Shown: positions 37,001 through 52,000 of the stretch, one piece after another | Layout: each line of letters begins with the position of its first letter | Position numbering within the stretch: the stretch's first letter is position 1 | NCBI GenBank assembly: GCA_023653785.1 | Contig: JAMKCH010022357.1 | Coordinates: 1 to 64,000 of the forward strand | Direction of reading: 5' to 3' | DNA from: Ophioderma brevispina | Taxonomy: Eukaryota > Echinodermata > Ophiuroidea > Amphilepidida > Ophiodermatidae | DNA: 64,000 nt | The notes under the pieces: generated by a model | Seen by the model: the letters and a program-made list of their open reading frames with translations, nothing else | Told to the model about the DNA's origin: nothing | Database searches by the model: none | Program-made: the position numbers and the translations under genes

Positions 37001-40000
37001 TCTTAATTGAATTTGTTTGAATTCAACTAAAGTGCACTATATACAACTACACCCAGATTGTCATATTATAAACAATAAGTGAATATTTACACTCACTTCC
37101 GGGTTCGTTGTATTGTTTTAAACCAAGAAAATTTCTGTTAGAAAATAACTCTTTTTGCCGAGCAAAGTAAAATTAGACTTCAAATTTAAACTATTTGCCA
37201 TTTTCCGGACTTTGTTTTACTGAAACCCCACCCCATTTGATATTGTTCCAGAAATTTTAATATCGTTCATAACATATTTTTATACAAATATATTTTACAC
37301 AAAAAACCCATTTAACTTGACCACATCACATAATTGTTCTCTAAACATAAGGTAAGGGTCATAAATTCTTAGATTAAAGTCATAAATCGGGGTCACATGT
37401 GAAACTGGATCAACTCTAATTTTATATTATACGTACGGAAACAGGTTGCAGGAGTGTACGCCTAATGTACAGGCGAAATCTAACTTACGTGTGTGTGAAA
37501 AGACCTTATCCACTTAAACCTCGTCTTACCATTTTTTTAACACGCTTTATCAAGGGGGGGGGGTTGTACCACCCCTTCGAGAATTCGGTATAAAGCACGC
37601 GATGATTTTAATACCAGTGGATAGATATGGTCCTCCTCTTATAAAAATAAGTATAAACGTATACCTAGTTTTTTTTTTTTTTTTTTTTCCAGACACTTTG
37701 CTCAAACCTGATGATTGTAGCAGTTGCAAGAAACATCTTGGATTCTTATGGATACACCTGAATACACCTCAATGTACAGTAAATGCTGTGGTCAAACTTG
37801 CAACATCACTGCACAACCATTATTAGATGTCAATGATAATGAGATTGTGCCAAAATAAATGGACATCAGTGTTGAAGATGCTGCACCAGATGACGGTGAA
37901 AACTATTGTAACCGGAAACTCTTCTATTTTTGTATCATTTGATACCATAATCAGATGAACAAGTTTTTAAGCCATCTTGGTTGTGGCTACTTATGAGTTT
38001 TGGACACTCTAAATAATGCTTCTGTTATAGATTCTCTGTGCCTTAAAACATATGTTTAGACACTTAATTTGTACTTCTAACTTGCCGACTTATCAAGTTA
38101 TGATACAATCAGAAAATGGCGGCCATTTTGGACGCCATCTTAGTTTAGGATATTTGTGAGTTTTTAAGTCTAAAAATAATGACTTTATTAGATTCCCTGT
38201 GCCTTAAAACATTTATATAGACACTTTGTTTGTATTTTCAACTTGTCTGGTTGGAAAGTTATGATAAAAATAGTAAATGACGGCCATTTTGGACGCCATC
38301 TTGGATTTTGGAGAGAGCTCCAGGGGGATTTTTGGGGACTTTTAGTATGTTATTCTACTGATATTCCTGGACCTATCCTGAAAAATTCAGCTTGTTATCA
38401 GCTATTTCCAGGTTAAAACTAATGCTCTTGGCCTATTATCCACTTAAACCTCGTCTTACCATTTTTAACACGCTTTATCAGGGGGGGGGGGGTTGTACCA
38501 CCCCTTCGAGAATTCGGTATAAAGCACGCGATGATTTTAATACCAGTGGATAGATATGGTCCTCCTCTTATAAAAATAAGTATAAACGTATACCTAGTAT
38601 GGCGTCACAACGACACCATAAATTCCGCGAGTCGGCAAAATTGGCATTTCGGATTTTCATACGCTCTTCAGCTCGAAATAATGGCAATTGACTAGCTTTA
38701 CATAAACATAGAGTTTTAGATCCATACTGGGCATAATATTTTCAAAATTGTACCATAAAATATCCTTGAGATACCTAGACCGTCAGCCCAGAAGGTTTTG
38801 GTTAGACGAACGAGATACCAATAGCTGAATACGGGAAAATTCAGAGAAAAATATAACTTTTGAAAATATGAAAGTCTGCCGGAGACCCGTTGTTGCGTGT
38901 AGCCCCAGGAAAGGGGTAAAGTTACTCTGGGGGTCAAATATTTGAACTGCTCTAAATATAATGAAATATAGCTCAAATTATTCCTTAGGTTACCAGGAGT
39001 AAAAACGTCAATTGGGTCACATGTGTGTGGTGCTTCCTTTCCAAGTATTTGGGAAATAGGCTAAAGGTCATTGGTGTATTCAAGAAAGGTCAACAATTGT
39101 ACTAACCAAGATTTTCTTTGTAAAAAAATATTAAAAACATAGTTAATGATTACTTGATTCAAATATGCTTTTTATTTTTGCATAGGGTTGGGTTCCTTTC
39201 ATAGGGAGGGTATAATTGGCCCCGTCCTCATAGAGTCCTACATGGAATTTTGTACCCCTTCCATTATAAACAACAAAGGTGCCGCGACCGAAAGTGCAAA
39301 AGCATTCATATTTGGATTCAGTAACATTAAACATTTAAAAAAAATATTTTTAAAAAAACAAATCTGGGTTTTTTGCAACGGGTGACACTTCTTGAATAAA
39401 ACAAATGACCTTTAGCATATTTTCCTAAAAATCTTGGAAAGGAAGCACCACACGCGTGTGACCCATTGACTTTTTTTACTCCTGCTTACCTAGAATAATT
39501 TGAGCTATATATATTAGATTTAGAGCAGTTCAATCAAACATTTGACCCCCATAGTAACGTTACCCCTCTCCTGTGGCTACACGCAACACGTGTCCCCGGC
39601 AGACTTCATATTTGCAAAAGCTGTATTCCCTTCTTGAATTTTCCCATGGCAGATATTGGTACCTACCTCGTTCGCTAACCAAACCCTTCTGGGCTGTGAA
39701 TGCTCTACCAAGCCCTATGAAGGTGCTACCGGGGTTCCCTTCTTTTCCTAAATTACGGAAAGGATAAAGCAGATGAGTTACGGAACTTTTTTACGAAGCT
39801 TTTAGCGCATTTAGCGCACCGAAGCAATTTCATATACTACTCAATGCTGCTGTTACACTCCTGACTTTAGATTGATGGTGGGTTCACGCAAATACTTTTA
39901 TTTGCCTTTAATAGATGTTATTTATGAAATGTTATCTAGTAATCTAATTTATTTGTCATTTTTTTATGCTTGCACGTAACCCATTGTAATTTTAAAAGAG

Positions 40001-43000
40001 CAGCCGTGTAGCTTCATATCATTAAATATCACGTCTTTATTACGACGGTAATCAATTTGAGTTTAGGACAGGAAGGTTCTCTCTTTTAATTTCAATGCTT
40101 CCTATATACGTATTTTAAGATGTTAAACATTGTTTGTTTGTTTAAAAGACTTCGTCAAAGAAATAATACTAGTATATTCCAGTGCAAACACGCAATTTAC
40201 AACTTACTGGCTATTGTTTCTTTCTTCAATGTGTGGCTCATGACAAAAGCCTTGCACGGGGTCTCCATTTTCCAGTGAAGTAAGCTTCACTTGCCATTCC
40301 TTGTATCTTTCAAAGTGGGTGCCAACGGATTTCTGCAAGCTGTCTGTCGCGTTCGTTGTAAGTTCTTGGAACTACAATTTACATTGTTTGTCCCCATTAG
40401 TAGGTCCGTTCACAGAAATTCAACATAATTATGATTATAGAATGAAATAGAGAACTTGTATAACAGTTTTCTAGGATTTGGTTGACTGAAATAATTTAAC
40501 ATGATTTTTTTTACTTTTTTTAAATTACCCTTAAAATTTTTCAGATTGGCTAATTACTTCATATATTAAAGTCACCATCAGTGACTTTCTTGATCAAAAT
40601 AAGGCAAATCAACGCCTCTGGTCCTCATTTTATTTTGGCACTAGATTGCACTGTGTATTGGAATTTGTTTTGTAGTAAAGAATCCTGTACTTAACTAGTT
40701 TTATCGCGCAGTATTGTGTCAAGATAAATGATTTTTTGTAATGCATTTATTTACTAATACAAGTAGGGATCCGACTTTAATTAAGAAACTGCGCCGTCGT
40801 AAATGGCATCTTCAAGCACTTTTAAATGCTATAGTGTCTGTTTTTCACAAAGAACATAATAATGTTTTGACATGGCCTTAATACTTTATAAAGAGACAAA
40901 AGGAGCATTTTGAATTGAAAAAAAAAAATGGCTAATAGTGGCATTAACGAACGTATATTGTTAGATTTGGAAGTTCCACGACCGAAATACGAACGGCTGG
41001 ACAATGAACAATTGAACGATCACATGGACGATTGTCGTTTAAAACTTGTCAAAAAAAACACACAAAACCCGACTAATGTTCATTCTTTAACCTTATGACC
41101 ACGGGGTTCCTATGACCCTTAAATTTGTTTTTAAATGCGCGTCTTTTCATAACCAAAAAAATTAAAATCGGCCAAACCGTTAACGAGTTATTAGTGAGGG
41201 TCCCGTGGAACCACCCCTCCTTTGGCGACTATACGGAAGTCATCTGAGAATTATTTTAAAAATTCAAGAACCAAAGCATATTTTTTGCTGATATGTTCAC
41301 ACAACCTATAAGTAACCAAATTAGTACTTAAAAAAATAATTAACCCTGTTAATGTGCTGAAAACAATTTTCATTGTGACGTTGCTAAACCGTTTAATATA
41401 CTGTACAAAGTCCTATGGGACAAGACCGTTTATTTACCCCACCATTAAAATACCACTTTTGTGGTAAATATTGTAATGTAGATAACAACATAAAAGAAGT
41501 TCAAAAATTTGATGTTAGAGTAAGGCTCATTTGAATTTTTTTTCCCGTCTTTTGGCCCATTTTTCGCATAGTTTTTTTAAATCAATGTTTTTCCCCTCAT
41601 TTGCAACCCCAATAAAAAAAAAATCATTTTTTATTGCTGAGTGGAGTTGTTTTAAAGACCCTCCCCATATGGTTATAATTTCGTATAAAAATCCCCCCGT
41701 TAAAGGGTTCCTAAGCCCCCCCCCCCCCCCCCTTGGCATATGGGAGTGCAACCCATAAATCATAATGGGTTGTTAAATAAGACATCCGCCAATTTAAAGA
41801 TAATAAGCAGGGGATTTGCTAAGCCCAGACAGCGAGAAGGAAAACTCAAATCCATGTCGTACCTTCTGGCAATGCACATGCCCTTTATCCCTTGTCCTTT
41901 ATTCTGTGCGAGATATTATTGGTTTCACAATAAGTGTATACTTCACACCACTCAGTCGCGACAATATCTCTCAAGAGGATATTGACCGTGTTGTTTTAAA
42001 TCCAAGGACGTTGACAAATTGAGGCACAAATTCAAAGAACGATAAGGAACGCTGGAATGAACAGCCTCAACTATCATGTAACCACTTTTGTTTTAAATAT
42101 GAAAGCAAAGACTGCATTGCATTATTATCATTTTCTCATGAATGCATTTTGTGAAATTGTTGGTTTAGATTTCAAGGGGATCCCAAGAGGCTTCTGAGAT
42201 GTGTCATTCGATCTGGTGATTTATGGATAAATAAGCAATCGGATAAACGTAAACCTTGTGTCGATGTGCTCAATGGTGGTTTTTAGAAGAAATGATAGCT
42301 TTGATTTAAACTAAAGAATATGAAATCCAAAGTTGACTTTGAAAGTAGAACTCAACGTTAACGGACAGAATAATAAAAAGAAATCGCAAAATCGTTCTGG
42401 CACTTTTTTTGAGAATTTTCGGGTTTTAGGGCTTTAATATTATTTTTTATTTTATTTATTTTTTTTGGGGGAGGGGTTCCGCCCCACTGGTTACGGCCTT
42501 GCAATCCCATACCCTCAATGGTTGTTTTTTTTTTTCATGAAAAGAGTATCACATGTCGATTTTACTATTACATACAGTCAATAGTTTGGTACTAGAAAAG
42601 GTGATACTTTACATGCCCAACTAAAAATTAATTAAACGTTAAATTGAATATTTTAGGCTTAAGGTTAACCTCTTAATTACCTTATTAAGAGAAGTCATTG
42701 CGTTGGCTGCGAAAAAATAATAGGCGTTTACAGTCAGGATGAACTCGTCGTCGTTCACAACGACACTCCAATACTGCGCTCCCTTCCTCCTCTGCGGAAC
42801 TAAGAACACACACACACAAACAAAAACATGATATTTTAAAAGAAACCGTTCCATCACCACTAACTTGACTAAGACATATAAATAACATGAAACAACACAC
42901 GAAGCAAACCAAAACGAAAAATCCAAACAGAAATATGGGATATGGTTGTCTTTATTGTCAAACACACACATGCCGTTTTATTATCGTACGGATGTTATCT

Positions 43001-46000
43001 TTTTTGCCCGCGTTGCCTCCACGACACTGACAAACAAAACATAAGGCAGATTGCGTTAGGATAGGTAACATTTTAAGATGACTATTTACAAAACACAAAA
43101 AAACTGGAAAATGGAACGAGGTTCACACATCCCGATTTATAGAGGCATAATATCTTATGGCCACGTAGCATTTCGTCCTAAGACGAATGGGAATAGATAA
43201 AAGCTTGTAATTATCGTCTTTTGTTCTTGCCCATGGCGAACCACTATTTATGGTTATAATGATTTGATTAGGCTAAAATGAAACATTGACAAATCTCCAA
43301 CCACCCCTTCCTTTCCTCTAATATCTATGGCTTTCCGGGCAATAACCGGGCAGGAATTTTAGACAACTTGACTCTGGCGGTCAATAAGCGGTTTACCAGC
43401 CTAATTAAGGATGAAAGACACGCTGTGTTCGATACTAATATTTATGGAAAAGTTAATTTTGGTTTCTGTGGAAGAAAGTGTACGTTTCGCGGGGACCTCT
43501 TTGGAAGGTTTTTTTTCCGGTGAACGAATGCACTCTCCTAAAGACAAAATCACATTTGGAAAAAAATGAAAGTCTTTTGCTTTTCCTTTATTTTCGATAT
43601 TACATGAGAAATTATAGGATACTTAATTTACTATGGAACATGGAACGGAAAATGGACTTTCCTTCCTAGTGCTATATTGAGATCATCACAGGTATATGCT
43701 TATGTTTAGAGATCAATGCTTCGATGATGCTATGTTCATTTTCTCGTGCAAGTTTGAAAGATTACAAAATAGGTATGTTTCCCATGGTGTAAGATATGCA
43801 ATCATGATGTCATTGTGTGTGATCCAATTGAACAGTGTTATGCTTTGCTGTACATGATGATTTTGTATTAATAATATCTAGTTTTGGTATTGGAAATCTG
43901 TTAGAAAGATTATATAAAGATTGGCAAGTGTAAAACTTGGCCAGTATAATTTATCTCCAGAGGATGGTAGATTCGTTCAGTACAAGTGCTGATATAATAA
44001 TATGGATGCCACGGAGCTTGAAAAGATAAAAACTCTCTTCTTCTCATTTTGCATTTTGGAATCATCCGAATTCCAGTTTTAACCTAAAAAGTTGAAATTG
44101 CCGACAAAACTGACTTTAGGTGTAACCTCTTGGATTATTGTACTGCGGAATATTAGTTTCGTCAAGTGGCAACCCAGTCGTCTTGAACTGTTGGACAGAG
44201 CTAACTTCGAGACTGAGAAATTTCCCGTGGGGTTATATTTCCCGTGGATTTATATGACATTGCTTGCTGTCATTGAAGTCTTCACTGGGAGGGCATATCA
44301 CCGTTGAACTACAACGCTTCTTTTAAATCTGGACATAAATCTCAAATATGAGTAGATTTTTATGTTCGAGACTGTAAAATCTTAACATTGACTGTACCGT
44401 TATTGAATTGTAATTGCATTTTGGACATATTATATTCTTCAACCAATCAATTTGACCAAAAATTAAATAAGTGTTATTATTTAAAATTCAGATCATTTGT
44501 GCACAAGGCTCATTTGTTTGTGTTTAAAGGGTTTATCTGACCTAGGTGTCCACGAAACATCGTTATAATATGAAGACCTGATTTTTTTATTGTTGATGTC
44601 TTTGTAACCTTTAACAGTGTGGTGTATTTTATCCTAAAAATCCTTTGGGAGAGTGGTAATATAATGCATGAGTCCCTAGGAGCCCCCACCCCCGTTGTGC
44701 ACTAACGGAAGAAGCACAAACCCCTTATGCATTTAAGTGTTAATAAACTTGTAAGTGTAGCTGGGGAAATGTTAAACTTAAAACCTTGCTCCTGTGGAAG
44801 AAAAAAAATGTGCAACCTCGATTTCAGAAAGGCTATTTGTTATGATTTGAAGCAATTCACAGGTATTGTCATATGAACTGGCCTACTTAATCAACCCAGC
44901 CATGCTAGATGTAATTATACGATTGAAATATTTTGTATCGAGCACTTGTGGTTTAGGTGCAAATTTAGGGCTTGACTAATATAACCTATGTGCCCGTTAA
45001 TATAGGATGACAGCCGTTTCCGCTGGCGAATCACGTGCAATAAACCATTTTCTGATTATACTAAAGGAATGCTTCAATGTTCAAGTGAATGCTTGTCAAC
45101 GTTGTTTACAACTAATATTCAAAGACCTTCATCTGTAAAATGGATTTATGAAACTGGGGACAAATATTTGGGAGTCACATTATGGTGAGCTACACCGAAA
45201 CCCTTCGAGTTTCCTTCACTCGAGGTTCACAGGGCATGGATTTGTGATTCGTTACTAGGTAATATAGTGTGTTAGATCCTGCGAAGCGATATCGATGCAA
45301 TTTAGACACCAAGACGATTACGATACTTTCTGTTTGGCCTAGGAAAAAAAATAACTATTAGTTTGCCAATACAAGATCTGTTGAAATAAGCAACTCGCCT
45401 TCTTGTTACTCGTCCAAGATCATAAGGCGTTTGGATTTCGCCAGTTTACCCCTAGGGAGCGACTTTAAAATTAATAACTCACCCAAGGGAATAAACCGAA
45501 AACCGAAACCGCTCAAGGTAAAGTGCGTTAAATATGAAAATTAACTTAGGGCATCAGCAGTTTTCGATGTACTCTGCATTGCTCAATTCATATTTTTTTT
45601 AACTTGACTTTTATAGTTAGATAAACATTTCATGTAACTTGACCGCTTATGTAATTCTAGTTTATCGGAACCAATTCGTAAGTAACAAGAAACCTTTTGG
45701 GTCATTATGCCACCTACTTTACCGTAATATTCAGGGTTAGTGCAAAAACCGGCAAATCTGCAATTCCGTTATCTCGAGGAAATGACCAGTAATGGTCTCT
45801 GTTGCACTTACATAATGTTTTTCAATGCAGCTGAATAAGTTGATATTCCAATGTAGGACACTTAGCATTGATAGTATTTTAATCTTGAACGGATCATCTT
45901 GATACCAACATATCATGTAAGATAGGATCACGAAACTTGTTTGTTAGATGAAGTCTACGTAAGAGTACGCAGGTGAAATGACATTTGACCTGATGTTGAG

Positions 46001-49000
46001 GCCATAAGGTCTATTACAAAACATATGTCACTACTTATGGAGATCTAGAATTGCGCGGTTCTCGGCTTCCGCGCTCACTATACTCAAAGAAAATATACTG
46101 TGGATGGACCGTTTCATTATTTCCACATTACCCGTTCTGGTTCAGATAAAATGCAAATGAGCTCACTAATATATGATCGTAAGTAAAGGCAACCGTTATA
46201 TATATAAGGTGCGAAACTATTATATTCAATACCAATGTCACAAAAAATATTTTCACAACGTCATTAACCATAGAACACGTAAAAGATAACACTAATGTAT
46301 GAACATTTAAAGAAGGGACCCCTAACGTGTTTAATATGCTCTTCGAATGTGAACAATACCAACAAGTAAGATCGTCAAATTTGTGCTTATCTCGTGGAAA
46401 CAGGTCACATATGGACCAGTAATTATCAAGCTTGTGAGGTGATTATGTGAATACCCTGCGTAATGTTTAAAGATCAACACAACCGACACTTTCACCTTAA
46501 TTCATTTATCAAGTTGCCGTTCCATCTATCTGTGTCTGCTATATTATCTTTTTCTACTCTATACTCCTCTTTACCGTAGTAAACTAAGGTATTAATTGCT
46601 CATTTATCTTTGACAGAGCTCTGCATCTTCACATGTGCGTCACTGTCATCACCTAATATATGAAACAGCTGCAATATCATTACTTACATTTTGTTAAGTA
46701 TTATTAACATTACATTGACTGACCAACTCAGGCGTTCCGATAATAATGACTTTATTAGGTTAATGTTGAATGGTAGGTAAAAGAGCTCAACATAAACCCA
46801 CATAATAGTGGCGCTGATACCAGCTGAGATGAGTCAATTAAGGTTTGAAACTGTTATTTTCTATACAAATGTTTCAGAAAGGACCTTCACAGGGTCAATA
46901 AGCCGCAAATGATAATAATAATGTTTGAAAGCTTAAAGGCTGACTCAGAGACTTCGAAATATATATTTTCTGTGTAATAATTAAAAGTAGTCAACAAGAG
47001 CTAAAGATAGTAACCTAAAATGCACAATTCTAAAGTTTGAGATGAATCGGATTTTTCGTTCTGATGCAGTAAACATTTGTAAAGTATTACGTGCCATAGG
47101 ATACTGTGTATAACAAAAATCCCGGATCCGGAATTTTATAGTAAAGTTGTGATATTCTATATGAAGAACATTGATTTGAGCTTAGCTATTTCACACAGTG
47201 ATTAGTATATGGACAAGCATTATGCATATGCAAAAAAACACGGGTAATCTCTGAGTCAGCCTTTAAAGGGGATGAGCCCCCCTTTAATTATATAAAGTTT
47301 TCATCTTGATTGAATGACCTATATCCTAATACCCGATATCCAAAGTTTCACACTATCTGTTTTGATATGGGAGACAAAACGTTATTTTTATGCCCCTTTG
47401 AATACTGTGTAAAGATAATATTAGCTGACCCAAAATAGACCCTATGCAATAGACTCATGATGTAGGGCAAGAGAGCCACATAACATGACTACAATACGTC
47501 AACATGCTATTCTTCTTATCGTGTCCAAACACTGTGGTTCTCAAAATATGATCCAGTCAGAGATGGATACAACGTTTGTCTGCTTCACTGAATTCCGCAA
47601 GGTCCTTGTTTGTGCATTGTTGCTCCAGCAGTGGGCAGACCAAGATATGTCCCATTGTCTGTGGTGCTGTTCCACATCCACAGAGAGTGTCCTGATCTGC
47701 TTCCAAGTAGCCCCATATATGCAAGGAAATCATAGATCGGCCAATTCCGGTTACCAATCTGTTGAGGTATCGCCATTCAGCCAATGATGAGTCAGCTCCA
47801 GGTGGGAGATGCTCAACAGTTTCAATACCAATAGATGTTGCTTGATTGATGGCAAGTCTTTCTTTCCACAAGGCGACTCTCTCAAGCTCCATAGAGACAG
47901 TTTCAAGAGGTGGTTGGACTTTGCTTAAGAAACTCTCTCTGGATTTAAGGCGGTTGGCACCAGGTTTCTGTCCAGACATAGGGTGCTTCACATTAGATAC
48001 TTAGCAGCTACGCTCTTGCATTCTTGCTACGCTACGACGAACATTTCTGGTGGAGCAATTCCTTCTTGGATGTGTAAGTTTTCCGTTGGTGTTGGACAGA
48101 AGCATCATGTGATAAGCCGACAGGAAGCGTTTAACGCTGAATTAAGCTTCTTGACATGGGTTGATCCTTCCTATACAGGGCAAGCATACTCTGCACATGA
48201 GTAGCACAGGCCGAGTGCCGTCGATCTTAGGGTATGTGGGCGAGCACCCCATCTTGTGCCAGTGAGATTTTTCAAGATATTATTGCGTGAACATACTTTA
48301 TTTTTCGTCTTCTTGATGTGGGTCTTATAAGAGAGAGTGCGGTCCAAGGTAACTTCTAGGTAGACAGGGTTATCACAGTGCTCCAGGGATGTTCCAGAGC
48401 AGGTAACTTTAAGCTGATGTTTGGCTTCACGGTTGTATAGATGGAAAGCACACACCTGTGTCTTGGATGGATTTGCACGTAGGTGGTTTCCTCATAATAA
48501 GGAATGAGTTCATCTAAAGCTTTGTAGAGTCTCTCTTCAACAACTGTGAAGTCTGCATCTTGTGCGCTAATTCCAAGATCATCTGCATAAATAAAACGAC
48601 AGGTTCCTGCACTCCTAGGTAGGTCGTTGGTATATAAGTTGAACAGGATAGGTACAAGCACGCTCCCTTGTGGTAGTCCATTCTTAAGCCTACGCCATCG
48701 GCTCTTCTTCGCTCTCTAGCTGAACAAAGGACATCCTGTTTGCCAGCAATATATTGATAAGCTGAGTCAAGATGTCCTTGGTGATTTCCAGAATGTTATG
48801 GAGTAGGCATCTGTGTGCTGCTGGTAGGTCGACGAACACAACTCCGGTTACCATACGCTTCTCGAAACCATCCTCAATGTGTTGAGTTAGGTTGAATACT
48901 TGGCTTGTTGTTGATTGCCTGGCCGGAAACCTGCGTGTTCTGGTACGAGGTGTTGGTCTATCACAGGTGCGATACGATTGAGCAGGAGACGTCCAATGAG

Positions 49001-52000
49001 CTTGTAGGTATGGCTGAGGAGTGATATCGGTCTGTAGCTCTTGGGAGGAGTGCCATAACATGTGCTTTCCTCCAGATCTTTGAGAACCTATGGGGAATAT
49101 AAGGCACCAATTGTAGAGCTGAAGAAGCCATTCCTTTGCTACTGGGCCGAATTTTTTTAGCTGCTCAGTTGAGATGTTGTCACGGCCTACAGCTTTTCCT
49201 GGTTGATGTTTAGCAATACCGGATTCAAATTCGTCCATGTTGAAGGGGCGAGTGAAACCAGGGTCGCCACTAAACCTCTTACGGTCTAGTTTGATCTTCT
49301 TGGGCTTCTTTCTGCACTTGCTGCATCCACCTGTTATTGAATTCCAGAGATGCTCAAGTTGTACAGGTGATCTATTATGCTCTTGATATTTCCAATGTAG
49401 GACAAGGGAGATTTTATGTTAATTGCCAAGTGTGACGTCGCATTACATAGAGTCTATAGAGTTTTCTTTTAAAGCTTAAGGAAGGGCGATACTAATGTGA
49501 TTAATATATGCTTTTAATGCTCTTCAAATGTGAAAAATATCCCAATGAATGCATTTTTTTTTATTTAATAAGGTTACTTTATTACAGCATTGTTTACTAT
49601 ATACTTGTGTGTTAAATATTGTTGGATGAAATGGATGGCTGCAAAGCCTTATGAATGTTGCCAGCAAAAGCCTCTTAATTCTACACAAGTCCAGGCACTA
49701 ATTGGAACCCCGACATAGTCCAGCTGCAAATGCACACTGCATTGACATGAAAGTCAGTCACAAACTTGGTAATCTCCACAGATGTAAGAATATAAACATC
49801 CCAATAACAGCACGAATGCATATCAATTTTGGCGGATGCCACATATGAAAAAGAGATCACCCACTTCGCTCACTGCATGTCTTTTAAAACCATTTGCCGG
49901 GGCTTTGCAATTTGGGCTACTTCTAGCCCAGATTCACTTCAGCAATTTAATTGTTTTAGCGCAGTGATGCTGAACGATTGCTGAAGCTAGCGAGGCATAT
50001 TCTGGCCGGAATCTGCCCTTGATTTCCAGACCTAATGTCTCGCCTCTAGGCTGTTTTTCAATGAAACTGCAACCCGATATCAGCTGGACTGCCCACACAA
50101 GTAATCGCCAATCTTTATATCGCTAAAGTCCTTGGAGTGCGAGGCCCCAGGAAAACTTGCCGAGGAAGGGGTACCGTAAAGGTTTTAAACAGAAGAGGTA
50201 CTCGTTTCCGTAATCATGTAGTAGTAATCGTCAATCCGTTTAGTTTACGCGTGACCTAGGATAAGATGTGTGACCTACATTTCATTGGAATGTTATGATA
50301 GGGGGTCCTAGCTGGCCCTTTTTATTATTTCGGTTCGGCAGTCCGTCTTTTTTTTAAAACGCTGCAATATATTTTGGTTATATATTTTTTTTGTATTTGT
50401 TAACTTTTAGTTGCGCTTTGCATTGACATCGTGGGGCACATGTGGTGCAGTTGTCAGCGCTCGCCTCATAAGCGTAAGTTTGTGGGTTCAGTCCCGCTGT
50501 CGTCAATGTGGTGTTTCCTTGGGCAAGGCACTTTTCCCCTCGCTTGCCTCTCTCCACCCAGGTGTTTAAATGGGTACCGCATATGCTGGGCCTGCAAACA
50601 GACTCGCTGGTCGGGAGGAGTGGCGACCCCCCCACAACAACATTATATGAGGGATTCTGGCCCAAACGCCAATGACAAGAGAGATGGGCACTCCGCCTGC
50701 GGACGCAACATTTTGCATTGGGGCAAAACATTTCAAATCCATCGCGTCGTTTTGCGTACTTAGCAATGGGTTCCCACGGCCCCCCCCATCCCCCCAATGC
50801 ACTTACGTAGTGCCCATGACAAAATAACTAGATATAGTTGTGGTCAAAGACCACGAAACCAGCACGCGGATAGCTTCCACCCAGCCTAAAACTAACCCAG
50901 CTTCGAACCGAGCCCCCAGCCCCCCTTTTTTCGAACTTAGCACTCAGCTTCGAACCCAACCATATACAAATCTGAGCACAGTCGAGGTAGTGACCTTTGG
51001 ACCCTAAACGACCTTCGATCTCGAAATTATTTAAACATATTTGGTTGTCATAAGGATCATATTAACTTCTGTCCATTAGTAGCATTTTGAAAATTTGATC
51101 TTTGACCTCTTAATGACGTTTTGTCTCAAAAATATTTCAACATGATCAGGCTGTCAATAAGGATCAATTTCAGTTAAATATCAGCTCAATCGGACGATTT
51201 GTGAAAAAAAAATGACCTTTGACCTCTTATGACCTTTGATCTAAAATATTTCAACATGTTGAGGATGTCATAAGAACATTTCAGTTAAATTTCACTTCAT
51301 TGGAGCATTTTGCAAATGTGACATCTTTGACTCTTAATGACCCTTTTGATCTCCAAAATTTTCAAATATGTTTAGAATATCATATAGATCATTTCAGTTA
51401 AATTTCAGCTCAATCAGGAGTCATTTTGCAAAAAAAATTACCTTTGACCTCTTAATGACCCTTTTGATCTCGAAAATAGTTCAACATGTTAGGATGTCAA
51501 TACGGAATCATTTCAGACAAAATTTAAGCTTCAGCGGAGTTTTGAAATTTGACCTTGACCCTGGAATGACCGCCATTGACTTGTATGGAATTTTAAACAT
51601 GGAACAGTACAAGTAGCACCAATTTACCAATCATAAGACCTATGTCAGTATTTGTCTTGTTCATGTTCTCATTTTTATTTTTTTTACAATTGAAAAAGAT
51701 GGTATCTCTTATAAACATGCTACGCTACAAAATCAACAAAATATTCTTGTTTATTTTATTTTGCTTTTCGTGACTAAGAAAACATATCACCGCCATACAT
51801 ACCATCTAATTGAAACCTCCCGGGAATGTACCGCACCTGAGTACGATTTTTTGCATCATCATTGAGTAAAAAGATTTTTTTTTTTTTTTTTGACGTGATT
51901 TGCCGGACTCGCCAGACACTAATACTTTAAATGCGACGTCACACAACCCAAGGGGACTTGAACTCGGAAGGAATTGAAAGGGAAGCGCTGCATTAAAATA

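Larger units (their letters stand above)
34422..40207. other. TRPC intron, about 5.8 kb, repeat-rich
   Basis: Holds foldback family D copy 2, an insertion between 164-bp repeats (37.5-38.6 kb) and a foldback (38.7-39.7 kb). The remaining sequence (notably 35966-37505) is AT-rich with no supported feature. Confidence 0.65.

Noticed and set aside
37706..37735. Possible third hammerhead (CTGATGA then GAAA)
   Set aside because: A four-pair stem II can be drawn, but no stem I or stem III with a cleavage site follows.
40208..40372. Longer open exon ending DPVQGFCHEPHIEERNN
   Set aside because: The DPV resembled the TRPC DPI motif, but what follows does not align and the phase fails; the +1 frame gives a clean match.
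42685..42912. Alternative frame with CRCERRRVHPDC at the 42.7 kb TRPC exon
   Set aside because: It stops before the donor and cannot join the 40.2 kb exon in phase, whereas the frame ending NAYYFFAANAMTSLNK does and aligns with TRPC.
50378..50802. Frames of 78-139 codons on both strands
   Set aside because: They overlap the tRNA-derived SINE and are by-products of its sequence.
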